A DNA stretch of 64,000 bases, taken from positions 1 to 64,000 of the forward strand of contig NZ_FTMZ01000012.1 in NCBI RefSeq assembly GCF_900156335.1, given 5' to 3'. The position numbers and the translations under genes are program-made. The notes beneath the pieces are model-generated. The model saw only the letters and a program-made list of their open reading frames with translations. It was not told the DNA's origin and did no database searches. Shown here piece after piece: positions 50,900-59,676 of the stretch; position 1 is the stretch's first letter, and each line of letters starts with the position of its first letter. The stretch is from Sphaerotilus natans (GTDB lineage: Bacteria; Pseudomonadota; Gammaproteobacteria; Burkholderiales; Burkholderiaceae_C).

Positions 50900-52960
50900 T
50901 CAGGCCGCGGCCATGGCGCGGCGGCGCACCGCCGCCAGCAGCACCGTGACCAGCGCCAGGCCTGCCAGCCAGCCTGCGCCCAGCGCGCCGCCACTGTCTT
51001 CCGTGGAGGTGGTCGCCGCTGGCGTGCCGGCGCCGTCGCTGCTGTCGGTGCCGCAGGTGGCGGTCGGGGCCGGGCCGGTGCGCAGCACGGCCGAGCTGCT
51101 GGCGCTGCTGCCCGCGCTGTCGGCGACGGTCAGCGTGACCGCCACCAGGCCGCTGCCCAGCGCCGAGACCGAGGCGGTCGAGCCGCCGGTCGTGCCATTG
51201 AATCGCGCCAGCGTGCTGTCGCCCAGCGCCCAGCCGTAGCCGGCGAGCGTGCGGCCAGTCGCCACGCTCGAGCCGCTGCCGTCGAGCAGCGTCGCGCTGC
51301 CAAGGTCGATGCGGGTCGTCGTCTCGCCGATGCGTGCGATCGGCAGCGAGCCGGCGGCGGCGCGCACGGCGGCGCCTGCATCCAGCATGCCGGCGCCACA
51401 GGTGCCGGTGGTGCAGTAGCACTCGTCCTGGTCGGCGCTGAGGCCGGCCACGCAGGTCGACACGCCGGCACCCGCGCCACTGGTCGGAAAGCTGCGGGCG
51501 CTCGATTTCAGCAGGGCCATGACCTGCGCCGGTGTCAGCGCCGGGTTGGCTGCCAGCATCAGCGCGGCGGTGCCTGATACCAGCGGTGCCGAGAAGCTGG
51601 TGCCGACCGCCGCATCGCTGCCGCCGGTGGTGTGGGTGGGGCAGGACGGTGTGGTGGTGCCGGTGTTGCTGGTGCTCAGGATCGGATAGAGGCACTCGCC
51701 GCTGAGGTTGACGCAGTTGCCGGCCGGCGCAGCGATGGTCGCCTGCGGGCCGAGGCTGGAGAAGCCGTTCTTGGTGCCGGCGTGGCGCAGCCCAGCCACC
51801 GCGATGACACCGGGGCAGTTGGCCGGCTTGTTGACCTGGCGGCTGTCGTTGCCGGCCGAGGCCACGACCACCGCGCCGGCCGCATTGACCTCCGCCACCG
51901 CGACCGAATAGGGGTCGGACGCCGTGCAGCCGCTGGCGCTGTCATCCTTGTAGCCCAGACTCATGTTGATGACCCGCGCCGGATTCGGGTTGGCGGGCAC
52001 GCCCGGCACCGTCAGGCCGGCGGCCCAGCGCATGCCGGCGATGATGTCGGAGTCATAGCCGCCGCACTTGCCCAGCACCCGCACCGGCAGCACCCGCACA
52101 TGGCGGCCCAGACCGGCCATGCCGCTGGCATTGTTGGTCGACGCGCCGATCAGTCCGGCCATCTGCGTGCCATGCCAGCTGCTGTCGGAGACGCCGCAGT
52201 CCTTGAGCGTGGCATTGCTGCTGTTCTCGGTGCTGCTGATCCAGTCGCCCGGATCGGCCGGATTGCTGTCGCGGCCGTCGCCGTCGTTGGCGATCACCGA
52301 CTCGGAGATGAAGTCGTAGCCGCCCACCAGCTTGCCGTCGAGATCCGGATGGTTCCAGCGCACGCCGGTGTCGAGCACCGCGACGATGACACCGGCGCTG
52401 CCGGTGGTCAGCGACCAGGCCGTCTCGGCATTGATCGCCGAGACCAGCGTGCTCGAGGCGCTGCGCAGATACCACTGGCCGCTGGCCGGGCTGAAGCCAC
52501 TGCCGCCGGCGTACAGCGGATCGCTGACCGCGGCATGGGGGCGGCGACGCTGGTCGACATGCACCGACAGCACCTCGCTGTCGGCCGCGAGCCGGCGTGC
52601 CAGCGTCGCGCTGCTCATGCCGCTGGCGGTCATGACCTGCATGTCGGGGGCGAGGCTGTGGCCGTCCTGCAGCGTCAGGCCGAGACGGCTGCCCAGCGCC
52701 TGGGCCTGGCGCAGCTCCGCCACGGTGGCACGGGTGCCGGCCGACAGCGTCGAGGCCAGCCGGGTGCTGGTGCGCAGGCGCACGATGACGCGTGCGGTCT
52801 CGGCGCTCTGCACGCTCTCGGCCGGCAGGGTGGCGGCCCGCAGCGGCGTGCGCTCCGTGCCGGCCAGGGCCTGCGGGGCCAGACCGGTCAGGAACAGCGC
52901 CGACAGCGCCGACAGGGTCAGGGTGGCCAGCGTGTTCGAGGTGGGGCGGGTCGTCATCAT
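50900..52960 (-). CDS. Subtilisin-like (S8) serine protease with C-terminal sorting-signal-like tail
   Basis: 686 residues. A signal peptide ends near QALAG (about residue 34), followed by a propeptide. The S8 catalytic triad is readable: Asp197 in VIVAVLDTGV, His263 in SWHGTQMAGL and Ser455 in AVGTSFSAPL. After the protease domain come a PKD/Ig-like segment (about 550-640) and the tail DSGGALGAGWLAG, a hydrophobic stretch and VRRRAMAAA. That tail looks like a GlyGly-CTERM (rhombosortase) signal. An extracellular or surface-anchored protease is likely. It is convergent with the SapC gene and divergent from a WYL regulator. Confidence 0.92.
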   Translation of the reverse strand: MMTTRPTSNTLATLTLSALSALFLTGLAPQALAGTERTPLRAATLPAESVQSAETARVIVRLRTSTRLASTLSAGTRATVAELRQAQALGSRLGLTLQDGHSLAPDMQVMTASGMSSATLARRLAADSEVLSVHVDQRRRPHAAVSDPLYAGGSGFSPASGQWYLRSASSTLVSAINAETAWSLTTGSAGVIVAVLDTGVRWNHPDLDGKLVGGYDFISESVIANDGDGRDSNPADPGDWISSTENSSNATLKDCGVSDSSWHGTQMAGLIGASTNNASGMAGLGRHVRVLPVRVLGKCGGYDSDIIAGMRWAAGLTVPGVPANPNPARVINMSLGYKDDSASGCTASDPYSVAVAEVNAAGAVVVASAGNDSRQVNKPANCPGVIAVAGLRHAGTKNGFSSLGPQATIAAPAGNCVNLSGECLYPILSTSNTGTTTPSCPTHTTGGSDAAVGTSFSAPLVSGTAALMLAANPALTPAQVMALLKSSARSFPTSGAGAGVSTCVAGLSADQDECYCTTGTCGAGMLDAGAAVRAAAGSLPIARIGETTTRIDLGSATLLDGSGSSVATGRTLAGYGWALGDSTLARFNGTTGGSTASVSALGSGLVAVTLTVADSAGSSASSSAVLRTGPAPTATCGTDSSDGAGTPAATTSTEDSGGALGAGWLAGLALVTVLLAAVRRRAMAAA

Positions 52961-53264
52961 CGTGGGGGCGATCTCGGGGATCGGACGAGTTTAGGCCTGC
53001 CTGCTTGTCGGCCTTGTTGCCGGGCAATGAAGCGCCTGACGGGTGTGTAGCCATTTGTCTCGCCCTGTTCCCGGCCCGGCACCCCCTTGTCACGCGGCGT
53101 AAAGACTTGGCGTGGGTGTTGCTGTCGAGTTCTTCCATCCCTTGAATGCGGGATCAATTGATTCCTCAATCGGAATAAACGCCGGCTAACATCAGGCTCA
53201 TGAGGTGAGCCCGGCGCGTGTGTCCGGCGACTCGCACGAGCCGGACCAACCAGGGGAAGTCCAC
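52961..53264. other. 304-base divergent intergenic region between the S8 protease and WYL regulator genes
   Basis: I find no gene in it. It lies between two divergently transcribed genes and should hold both promoters. WYL regulators often act near their own gene, so an operator here is possible, but I could not identify one. Only the ribosome binding site AGGGGA at 53252-53257, seven bases before the regulator ATG, is clear. Confidence 0.5.
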
Positions 53265-53996
53265 ATGGAACGCACGGAACGCTTCTGCCGGATCGAGCTG
53301 CTGATCCGCAGCCGCGGCTGCGTCAGCTTTGCCGATCTGATGACCGAGCTGGGCATCTCGCGTGCCACGCTCAAGCGCGATCTCGACCACCTGCGCACCC
53401 GCATGGATGCGGCCATCGTCTACGACCGCGAGCGCAACGGCTACCGCTTTGCCGGCACCGGTCGGCCGGTGCGACGCGCCGCCGAGCCCGAGGCGCCAGG
53501 CGTGTGGTTCAGCGAGCGCGAGATCCATGCGCTGCTGACGATGCACCAGCTGCTCGACGGTCTGGGCGGCTCGAGCAGCATGGGCCGGCATCTGCAGCCG
53601 GTGCTCGAGCGGCTGCAGGGCATGCTCGGCACCAGCGAGAGCGAGGCGCGCGAGCTGGTGCGCCGGCTGCGGGTGGTGCCGCCGGTGCGCAAGCCGGTGC
53701 GCGGGCGCAGCTTCGAGCGTCTGGCCGGCGCGGTGCTCGAGCGCCGGCGCCTGCGGCTGACGATCGATCCAGGCGATGGCGGCGGCGAGCGCGAGCGCAT
53801 CGTCTCGCCGCTGCGCATGATCCATGACGGTGGCATCTGGCTGCTCGACGCCTGGTGCCACGAGCGCGAGGTGCTGTGTCGCATTCCGGTGCCTTCGGTG
53901 CGCGCGGTGCAGTGGCTGGAGATGCGGGCTCGCGAAGTGCCGATGCGGGTGATCGAGGCCGAGCTCGACGCGATGCCGGCCCTCCGTGCGGCCTGA
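53265..53996 (+). CDS. WYL-domain HTH transcriptional regulator (YafY/DeoR-like)
   Basis: 243 residues from the ATG at 53265, which has AGGGGA seven bases upstream. The N-terminal 60 residues are a winged-helix domain (RFCRIELLIRSRGCVSFADL then LGISRATLKRDLDHL). From about residue 130 there is a WYL-type ligand-sensing domain, with RLRLTIDPGD, IVSPLRMIHDGGIWLLDAWC (the W-x-L-x-A-W-C core) and RIPVPSVRAV. WYL proteins sense nucleic acids or nucleotides in the cases studied; the effector is unknown here. The gene is divergent from the protease. Confidence 0.9.
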   Translation: MERTERFCRIELLIRSRGCVSFADLMTELGISRATLKRDLDHLRTRMDAAIVYDRERNGYRFAGTGRPVRRAAEPEAPGVWFSEREIHALLTMHQLLDGLGGSSSMGRHLQPVLERLQGMLGTSESEARELVRRLRVVPPVRKPVRGRSFERLAGAVLERRRLRLTIDPGDGGGERERIVSPLRMIHDGGIWLLDAWCHEREVLCRIPVPSVRAVQWLEMRAREVPMRVIEAELDAMPALRAA

Positions 53997-54011
53997 GCGT
54001 ACGGAGGGCCG
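53977..54011 (+). terminator. Hairpin spanning the stop codon of the WYL regulator
   Basis: CGGCCCTCCGT (53977-53987) pairs with ACGGAGGGCCG (54001-54011) around 13 bases that contain the TGA. The perfect 11-bp stem suggests termination, though no T run follows. A response regulator gene starts 73 bases further on. Confidence 0.5.
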
Positions 54012-54083
54012 CGCAAGCGCCTGCAAGCTGAACGCAGGCCGGCTTGGCTATAGTCGGGGCTCCTCCGATTTGCTGGCCGCTGC

Positions 54084-54752
54084 ATGAAGGCTCTCCTCGT
54101 CGACGATCACACGCTGTTCCGCTCCGGCCTGATGATGCTGCTGGCGGCCCGTTTTCCGGAGGTGGAAATGCGCGAGGCCGGCGGCGTGCGCGAGGCGCTC
54201 GAGCGTCTGCAGGCCGAGCCCGACATCGAGCTGGTGCTGCTCGATCTGGGCGTCTCCGACAGCCAGGGCCTGCCGACGCTGCGCCAGCTGCGCGCGGTGT
54301 CGGACGAGCTGACCATCGTGGTGATGTCGGCCGCCGATGACGCCGAGACCATGATCGCCGCGCTCAACGAGGGCGCGGCCGGCTTCATCCCGAAGACCAC
54401 CCGGGGCGGCGGCGTCGAGAGCGCGCTGCGGGTGGTGCTGGGCGGGGGCGTCTACCTGCCGCCGGCGGTCTACAACGCGGTGGCGCCCACGCCGGCGGTG
54501 GCCGCGCCCTCGGTCTCGCAGGACGCGCGCAATGCCGAGATCATCGACCGGCTCGGCCTGTCGCCGCGCCAGGTCGACGTGCTGCGGCTGCTGGCGGCCG
54601 GTCAGTCGAACAAGATCATCTGCCGCGAGCTCGATCTGGCCGAGTCCACCATCAAGACGCATCTGCTGGCGCTGTTTCGCAAGCTCGACGTGGGCTCGCG
54701 CACCGAGGCGGTGGTCACCGCGGCTCGGCTGGGACTGCGTTTTCCCCACTGA
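54084..54752 (+). CDS. NarL/FixJ-family response regulator (receiver plus LuxR-type HTH)
   Basis: 222 residues. Receiver domain about 1-120: acidic pair in LLVDDHTLF, phosphoacceptor Asp54 in VLLDLG, MSAADD and the conserved lysine in GFIPKTTRG. LuxR HTH about 155-215: LSPRQVDVLRLLAAGQSNKI and STIKTHLLALFRKLDVGSR. No histidine kinase is encoded nearby, so it is an orphan here. The downstream PhnD-like binding protein may be its target or partner, but that is only proximity. Confidence 0.92.
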   Translation: MKALLVDDHTLFRSGLMMLLAARFPEVEMREAGGVREALERLQAEPDIELVLLDLGVSDSQGLPTLRQLRAVSDELTIVVMSAADDAETMIAALNEGAAGFIPKTTRGGGVESALRVVLGGGVYLPPAVYNAVAPTPAVAAPSVSQDARNAEIIDRLGLSPRQVDVLRLLAAGQSNKIICRELDLAESTIKTHLLALFRKLDVGSRTEAVVTAARLGLRFPH

Positions 54753-54789
54753 GACGAACCGAACCGGCCCGACACGAGGAGCGATCGCC

Positions 54790-55644
54790 ATGAACCCATT
54801 CCTGCTGCGCTGGGGCGCCGGCCTGCTGCTGGCCGGCCTGACCGGCGTCGCCGCCGCGCAGAGCGTGCTGCGCATCAGCGCGGTGCCGGACGGACGCACG
54901 CCGGAGCAGCAGGCTGAGCAGTTCGAGCCGCTGGGCGACTACCTGTCGAAGCGACTGAAGACCCGCGCCCAGTGGGTGCCGTTCAAGACCGAAGCGCAGC
55001 TCTCGGCCGCGCTGCTGGCCCGCAAGGTCGATCTGGCGTGGATTCCGGCGGGCACGCTGGTGATGCTGCAGGCGCAGGCGCCCAGCCAGGTGCTGCCGCT
55101 GGTGCAGCGCGACGAGGATGCGCGCAGCCGCTCGGTCATCGTCGTGCGCGCCGATTCGGCCCTGCGCAAGCCGCAGGACCTGAAGGGGCGCACGCTCGGC
55201 TTCGGCCCGGTCAGCAGCGCTGCGGCGCACCTGATGCCGCGCGCGGCGCTGCTGGCGGCCCGGATCGACCCGGCCCGCGACCTGAAGGTCAGCCACGCGC
55301 AGAACGAGGAGGCGGTGCTGCAGGCCCTGCAGTCCGGCCAGGTCGATGCGGCGGCCTTTGCCCAGGCGACCTGGGAGGGCTGGGGCGCGGCTTCGCGCAT
55401 CGACGCCCGCCAGTGGCGCGTGCTGATGAGCACCGAGCCCCGCGCCGACCGCTCGCTGAGCGTGCGCGGCGATTTTGGCGAAGGCCACCGCAACGCGATC
55501 GCGGCCGCCTTCCTGGCGCTGGAGGCGGTGCCCGGCGGCAAGGACATCCTGCGCAGCCACGGCACCCGCCGCTTCGTGCTGGCGCCGCCCGAGGCCTTCG
55601 ATCCGGTGCGTGACGCGGCCCGGCAGGCCGGGCTGATCCGTTGA
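54790..55644 (+). CDS. PhnD-like periplasmic phosphate/phosphonate-type substrate-binding protein
   Basis: 284 residues; GAGGAG lies nine bases before the ATG. A signal peptide (about 1-23, ending AAAQ) is followed by VLRISAVPDGRTPEQQ, the FEPLGDYLSKRLK segment, KVDLAWIPAGTLVML and DLKGRTLGFGPVSSAAAHLM. This is the PhnD/PBP2 family pattern (L-G-D-Y-L, D-L-x-G-K-x-x-x-F). No permease or ATPase gene is adjacent, so either the transporter is elsewhere or it feeds a sensor. Ligand unknown. Confidence 0.87.
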   Translation: MNPFLLRWGAGLLLAGLTGVAAAQSVLRISAVPDGRTPEQQAEQFEPLGDYLSKRLKTRAQWVPFKTEAQLSAALLARKVDLAWIPAGTLVMLQAQAPSQVLPLVQRDEDARSRSVIVVRADSALRKPQDLKGRTLGFGPVSSAAAHLMPRAALLAARIDPARDLKVSHAQNEEAVLQALQSGQVDAAAFAQATWEGWGAASRIDARQWRVLMSTEPRADRSLSVRGDFGEGHRNAIAAAFLALEAVPGGKDILRSHGTRRFVLAPPEAFDPVRDAARQAGLIR

Positions 55645-55712
55645 GCGGCCGATGCCGGCTTGGCGCCTGAGCATAGAATCACGCCCCGTTTCCCCTCCGA
55701 CCCCGAGTCCGT

Positions 55713-56282
55713 ATGAGCATCAAGAGCGACAAGTGGATCCGCCGCATGGCGGAGCAGCACGGCATGATCGAGCCGTTCGAGCCGTCTCAGGTGCGCTTCG
55801 CTCCGGACGGCCACAAGATCGTCAGCTACGGGACCTCGAGCTACGGCTACGACATCCGCTGCGCCGACGAGTTCAAGATCTTCACCAACGTGCATTCCAC
55901 GGTGGTCGACCCGAAGAACTTCGACGAGAAGAGCTTCGTCGACTTCAAGGGCGATGTCTGCATCATCCCGCCCAACAGCTTCGCACTGGCGCGCACGGTC
56001 GAGTACTTCCGCATTCCGCGCAGCGTGCTGACCGTCTGCCTGGGCAAGAGCACCTACGCGCGCTGCGGCATCATCGTCAACGTCACGCCCTTCGAGCCCG
56101 AGTGGGAAGGCTACGTGACGCTGGAGTTCTCCAACACCACGCCGCTGCCGGCCAAGATCTACGCGGGCGAGGGCTGCGCGCAGGTGCTGTTCTTCGAGTC
56201 CGACGAGATCTGCGAGACCAGCTACCGTGACCGTGGTGGCAAGTACCAGGGCCAGACCGGCGTCACGCTGCCGCGCACCTGA
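55713..56282 (+). CDS. dcd: dCTP deaminase
   Basis: 189 residues, the normal length. Motifs: [56 protein letters not shown], the S-T-Y-A-R-C-G-I active-site segment ([20 protein letters not shown]) and [14 protein letters not shown]. The trimeric enzyme deaminates dCTP to dUTP for dTMP synthesis. The start has no strong SD but matches the family exactly. It is probably a single-gene unit, with a hairpin after its stop. Confidence 0.96.
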   Translation: MSIKSDKWIRRMAEQHGMIEPFEPSQVRFAPDGHKIVSYGTSSYGYDIRCADEFKIFTNVHSTVVDPKNFDEKSFVDFKGDVCIIPPNSFALARTVEYFRIPRSVLTVCLGKSTYARCGIIVNVTPFEPEWEGYVTLEFSNTTPLPAKIYAGEGCAQVLFFESDEICETSYRDRGGKYQGQTGVTLPRT

Positions 56283-56298
56283 GCGCCCATGGGGGATT

Positions 56299-56319
56299 GC
56301 CCCGGTCCGTTTCCGGGGC
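56299..56319 (+). terminator. Hairpin after dcd
   Basis: GCCCCGG (56299-56305) pairs with CCGGGGC (56313-56319) around TCCGTTT, 16 bases after the dcd stop, and is followed by GCTTTGCT. A plausible though weak intrinsic terminator. Confidence 0.5.
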
Positions 56320-56451
56320 GCTTTGCTACCATCGAACGGCTGTTCGTCCTATCCCGTCAATGCGGGTCGGGCGTGAAACCCTGCCGCATCGCGGCACCAC
56401 GGACGAGGCGCATCCGCTCCCCCTGACATTCCGCCGCGACGGAATTCCTCC

Positions 56452-56826
56452 ATGCGACATCTTGTCCGGCCCGCCGCACTGGTGGCCAATTTCTTCGACA
56501 TGCTGCCGCCTGCGCAAGTCGCGACGGCTACCGCGATCCAGCAGGCGGTGATCGCTGCCGAGCCTGATCTGGCCCAGGCGGTGCGCTGGGGCAATCTGAT
56601 GTTCCTGTATCGCGGCAGCAACCTGATGGCGATGGCGCTGCACAAGGGCCAGGCGCATCTGCAGGTGCTCAACGGGGCGGAGCTGATGATGCGCTTTCCC
56701 CAGCTCGACGGCGTCGGCCGGGGCATGCGCATCCTGAAGTTCCGCTACAGCCAGCCGGTCGATGCCTTGCTGATCGGCGAGGTGGTGCGAGCCTCGCTCG
56801 GCCTGCTGCAGGCTGCTGCGCGCTGA
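56452..56826 (+). CDS. DUF1801 domain protein
   Basis: 124 residues. The protein fits the small DUF1801 (YdhG-like) fold: FFDMLPPAQVATATAIQQAV, LAQAVRWGNLMFLYRGSNLM with the conserved W-G, MALHKGQAHLQVLNG and an RILKFRYSQPVD close. The function of the family is unknown. It ends nine bases before the convergent flgN stop. No operon partner is apparent. Confidence 0.8.
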   Translation: MRHLVRPAALVANFFDMLPPAQVATATAIQQAVIAAEPDLAQAVRWGNLMFLYRGSNLMAMALHKGQAHLQVLNGAELMMRFPQLDGVGRGMRILKFRYSQPVDALLIGEVVRASLGLLQAAAR

Positions 56827-56834
56827 CTTCTGGT

Positions 56835-57197
56835 TCAGGCGCTGTAGCCGCGCCGGACCGGGTCCTGCTCCTCGCCGGCCAGCACCGCCACGGCCCGGTC
56901 GACCGGCGCGCGGCTGCGCTGCAGGCGCGCCAGGGCCTCGCGCACACGGTCCGAAGCCAGGCTCAGCCGGTCGCGCATCGCTGTCGACAGCCGGCCCTGT
57001 CGGGCCGCGGGAGTCAGTGTGTCCATCGTGCAGGCCAGCAATTCATGCAGGCGGCGGGCCTGGGGCTCGATGCGCGCATGGTCCTGCAGCCTCAGCGCAT
57101 GCTCGAGCAGCGCGATCTCTCGCTCGAGACGGCCCATCAGCGCTTCGGGTGACAGGGCGTTCGTGGCAGGGGGCGGGGTGTGTCGTGAAGAGTTCAT
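56835..57197 (-). CDS. flgN: FlgN-like flagellar export chaperone
   Basis: 120 residues, all predicted helical: LMGRLEREIALLEHALRLQD, LHELLACTMDTLTPAARQGR and a C-terminal LASDRVREALARLQRS. FlgN binds the hook-associated proteins FlgK and FlgL and delivers them to the export gate. Sequence conservation of FlgN is low, so the call leans on its place directly after flgM and near flgA, the usual flgAMN order. The pair is probably co-transcribed. Confidence 0.82.
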   Translation of the reverse strand: MNSSRHTPPPATNALSPEALMGRLEREIALLEHALRLQDHARIEPQARRLHELLACTMDTLTPAARQGRLSTAMRDRLSLASDRVREALARLQRSRAPVDRAVAVLAGEEQDPVRRGYSA

Positions 57198-57254
57198 GGT
57201 CGACGAGGTCTCGCGTTGGCGGTCGCCGCTGCGAGCGGGCTGGCCGCCCCGTCC

Positions 57255-57614
57255 TCAGCGACCGGTTCCGATCTGGCCCAGCAGATCCTGGGCATTGGCC
57301 AGCAGCTTGTCGGCGATGGCTTCCGCATTGATGCGGTAGACCCCGTCGGAAATGGCCTGGCGCATGCGCTGCACCTTCTCGGTGTCGAACTCCGCGTTCG
57401 CGTCGGCCATGCCGCCCTCGCGCAGCGCAGCGCTGGTCTCGGACATCTGCACATTGGTGCTGCTGTCCGCGGCGTCGGCGGGCGTGCCGTTGACCGGAGC
57501 CGGCGGCGTGGCTTCACGCGGCGTGGCCTCCTGCCGGACCGGTGGGGCCGTGGGATTGACCGCCGCCAGGGCTGGCGCCGGGGTGTTCAGGGGATTGCTG
57601 TTGCCGATCTTCAT
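57255..57614 (-). CDS. flgM: FlgM, anti-sigma-28 factor
   Basis: 119 residues from the ATG at 57614 (MKIGNSNPLNTPAPAL), which has AGGAG six bases upstream; the frame is open further but lacks that site. The C-terminal half has FDTEKVQRMRQAISDGVYRINAEAIADKLL, the sigma-28 (FliA) binding helix pair. FlgM holds FliA inactive until it is secreted through the completed hook-basal body. The disordered, Ala/Pro/Thr-rich N-terminal half is normal. A sigma-28 promoter lies upstream (57734-57760). Confidence 0.94.
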   Translation of the reverse strand: MKIGNSNPLNTPAPALAAVNPTAPPVRQEATPREATPPAPVNGTPADAADSSTNVQMSETSAALREGGMADANAEFDTEKVQRMRQAISDGVYRINAEAIADKLLANAQDLLGQIGTGR

Positions 57615-57733
57615 CACGTACTCCTGCAGACCTTGGATGGTCCTTGTTCCGGGTGTCGAGCATTCGACCGCCAGAACACAACCCCTGTGTCGTGGCGTGT
57701 GACCGAATTCTCGCAACCTCTGTGTCAAGTTGG

Positions 57734-57760
57734 GTATCGGTCTGCCTGACAGGCACTTTA
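57734..57760 (-). promoter_or_regulatory. Sigma-28 (FliA) promoter for flgM
   Basis: On the minus strand the sequence is TAAA, 15 bases, then ACCGATAC, against the FliA consensus TAAA-N15-GCCGATAA (four of four and six of eight matches, correct spacing). It points toward flgM and would give a leader of about 110 bases. A class-3 promoter here lets flgMN be expressed from FliA, as in enterics. No sigma-28 site was seen before flgA or flgB. Confidence 0.72.
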
Positions 57761-57893
57761 GCCGGAGCGTGGGTAAGTTGTATCTGCTTGTGTATCAAAT
57801 CTGCGTGAAGATGCACTTCAGGGGCGGCGGCTGACCAGGGCTCCGCGAGCCACGGCAGCCCGCAGCGCTCGGCATCGCGGCGGATCTTGCGGC

Positions 57894-58685
57894 TCATGAG
57901 CGCACCTCGACACGACGCTCGCCGGTGGGCCAGCCGGTCACGATCTTGCCCGAAGGTGTCCGCACCCTGACGGCCTGTCCGTCCAGGCCGTTCGACAGGG
58001 CCTGGGCCTCGGTGCTGGCCGAGAAGCCCTCGCCCACATAGACCAGCGTGATCGTCTCGCCAGCGGCGAACCACTGGCGAGTGCGCAGGTGATGCGGGCG
58101 CAGCGGTGTGCCTGGGGGCAGCGTGGCGGTGACCAGCCGTCCGACCAGCAGCTGCGGATCGCGGAACACCGGCGCGGCGGCGCTGGCGATGTCGACCTCG
58201 CGGATCTGCAGGTCCTCGGCACGGATCTCGGCGCCGGCCTGCAGCGGTCCGGTGTTCACCACCGCCGGGCTCCAGACCCGCACGGTCACCGGCAGGAAGA
58301 CATTCCAGTTCACCGGGCCGTCGGTGCAGCGCAGGCCCACGCGAGTGCGGCCCCAGGCGGTCGAGCCGGTCGGCAGGTAGGGATCGATGCGCCGGCATGG
58401 CGCCAGCTTCAGGCGGGCATCGAGCTGCCCGGGCTCGATCTCGATGCGCGCATCTGCGGGCAGCGCGGAGGCGCCGCCGCGTGCCAGCTCCATCAGCTGC
58501 TGCAGCGGAATCGGGGAGGGCGCCGTGCTCGTGTCGCTCGCCTGCACGGGCCTTGCCAGCGCCAGCGTCAGCGTCAGCAGCGGCAGGGCGATCGCGAGCA
58601 CCCGGGTCCCGGCCCGTGCCGGGTCCGACGCGGACTGGAAGGCGCTCGGAGCAGGGGCAGCAGTGGCAGACGGTGACTCGATCAT
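57894..58685 (-). CDS. flgA: FlgA, flagellar basal-body P-ring assembly chaperone
   Basis: 263 residues from the ATG at 58685. A hydrophobic signal region about 27-49 precedes the cleavage zone near VQAS. The SAF/FlgA-type C-terminal half contains LVGRLVTATLPPGTPLRPHHL, then VVNTGPLQAGAEIRAEDL, and a closing GQAVRVRTPSGKIVTG. FlgA assists assembly of the P-ring protein FlgI in the periplasm. The signal peptide is preceded by an unusually long N-terminal stretch. It is divergent from flgB. Confidence 0.93.
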   Translation of the reverse strand: MIESPSATAAPAPSAFQSASDPARAGTRVLAIALPLLTLTLALARPVQASDTSTAPSPIPLQQLMELARGGASALPADARIEIEPGQLDARLKLAPCRRIDPYLPTGSTAWGRTRVGLRCTDGPVNWNVFLPVTVRVWSPAVVNTGPLQAGAEIRAEDLQIREVDIASAAAPVFRDPQLLVGRLVTATLPPGTPLRPHHLRTRQWFAAGETITLVYVGEGFSASTEAQALSNGLDGQAVRVRTPSGKIVTGWPTGERRVEVRS

Positions 58686-58829
58686 GACGCGCCACTGTAG
58701 GTCGCTCTCGAGACGATCCAGTGCCCAAGATGGGGCGCACGTGTCGGCCTTTTCCGTGGAGCGCTGTCCCGGGGGGGCATCAAGAATGCCGCCAGATCCC
58801 CGAACCCCGACCCCGATGCCGAGGATGTC

Positions 58830-59240
58830 ATGCTGAACCGTCTCGACAGCTCGCTGGGCTTCCAGTCCCAGGCCCTGCTGCTGCGCGCCGAGCGCCAGCG
58901 GCTGATCGCGAGCAACATCGCCAATGCCGACACGCCCGGCTACCAGGCGCGCGATCTCGACTTCGCCACTGCGCTGCGCCAGGCCACCGGCCGCTCGGCG
59001 GTGCCGGCGGTGGCGATGGCTGGCACCAGCGAGCGCCACCTCGGTATCGGCCAGTTGCCCGCCACACGTGAGGCCTCGCTGCTGTATGCGCTGCCGAGCC
59101 AGACCAACCTCGACGGCAACTCCGTCGACATGGACCGCGAGCGCGCCAGCTTCGCCGACAACGCGGTCAAGTACGAGGCCTCGCTGCGCTTCATCAACGG
59201 CAGCGTGCGCACCATGCTCGATGCCATCAAGGGGCAATGA
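58830..59240 (+). CDS. flgB: FlgB, proximal rod protein
   Basis: 136 residues. The N-terminal rod/hook signature is clear: LLLRAERQRLIASNIANADTPGYQARDLDF, in two parts, and the C-terminal VKYEASLRFINGSVRTML is the matching helix. FlgB is a rod subunit nearest the MS ring. It is the first gene of the flgBCDEFGHI run and overlaps flgC by four bases. Confidence 0.97.
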   Translation: MLNRLDSSLGFQSQALLLRAERQRLIASNIANADTPGYQARDLDFATALRQATGRSAVPAVAMAGTSERHLGIGQLPATREASLLYALPSQTNLDGNSVDMDRERASFADNAVKYEASLRFINGSVRTMLDAIKGQ

Positions 59241-59650
59241 TGTCTCTGCTCAGGATCTTCCATGTCTCCGGCAGCGCGGTCAGCGCGCAGAGCCAGCGGC
59301 TCAACACCGTCTCGTCCAACCTCGCCAACGCCGACACCGCGGCCGGCCCGGACGGCAAGAGCTTCAAGGCTCGCCAGGTGGTCTTCCAGACCCTGCCGAT
59401 GAGCGACGACGCCAGCAGCGTCGGCGTCAAGGTCTCGGCGGTGCGCGAGGACGACACGCCGGGCCGCCGCATCCACGACCCCGCCCACCCGAATGCCGAC
59501 GCCGAGGGCTATGTGACCTTCAGCAACGTCAATCCGGTGGAGGAGATGGTCAACATGATCTCCGCCTCGCGTTCCTACCAGAACAACGTCGAGGTGATGA
59601 ACACCGCCAAGTCCCTGCTGCTGAAGACGCTGCAGATGGGCCAGGGCTGA
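59237..59650 (+). CDS. flgC: FlgC, proximal rod protein
   Basis: 137 residues from ATGATG at 59237 (a second ATG at 59240 is equally possible). It has ALSAQSQ-like start IFHVSGSAVSAQSQRLNTVS, SSNLANADTA and C-terminal NPVEEMVNMISASRSYQNNV, the rod-protein helices. FlgC forms the proximal rod with FlgB and FlgF. Its start overlaps the flgB stop by four bases, so the two are probably translationally coupled. Confidence 0.97.
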   Translation: MMSLLRIFHVSGSAVSAQSQRLNTVSSNLANADTAAGPDGKSFKARQVVFQTLPMSDDASSVGVKVSAVREDDTPGRRIHDPAHPNADAEGYVTFSNVNPVEEMVNMISASRSYQNNVEVMNTAKSLLLKTLQMGQG

Positions 59651-59676
59651 GGCTGACACCAGGCCGCAGGACCACC

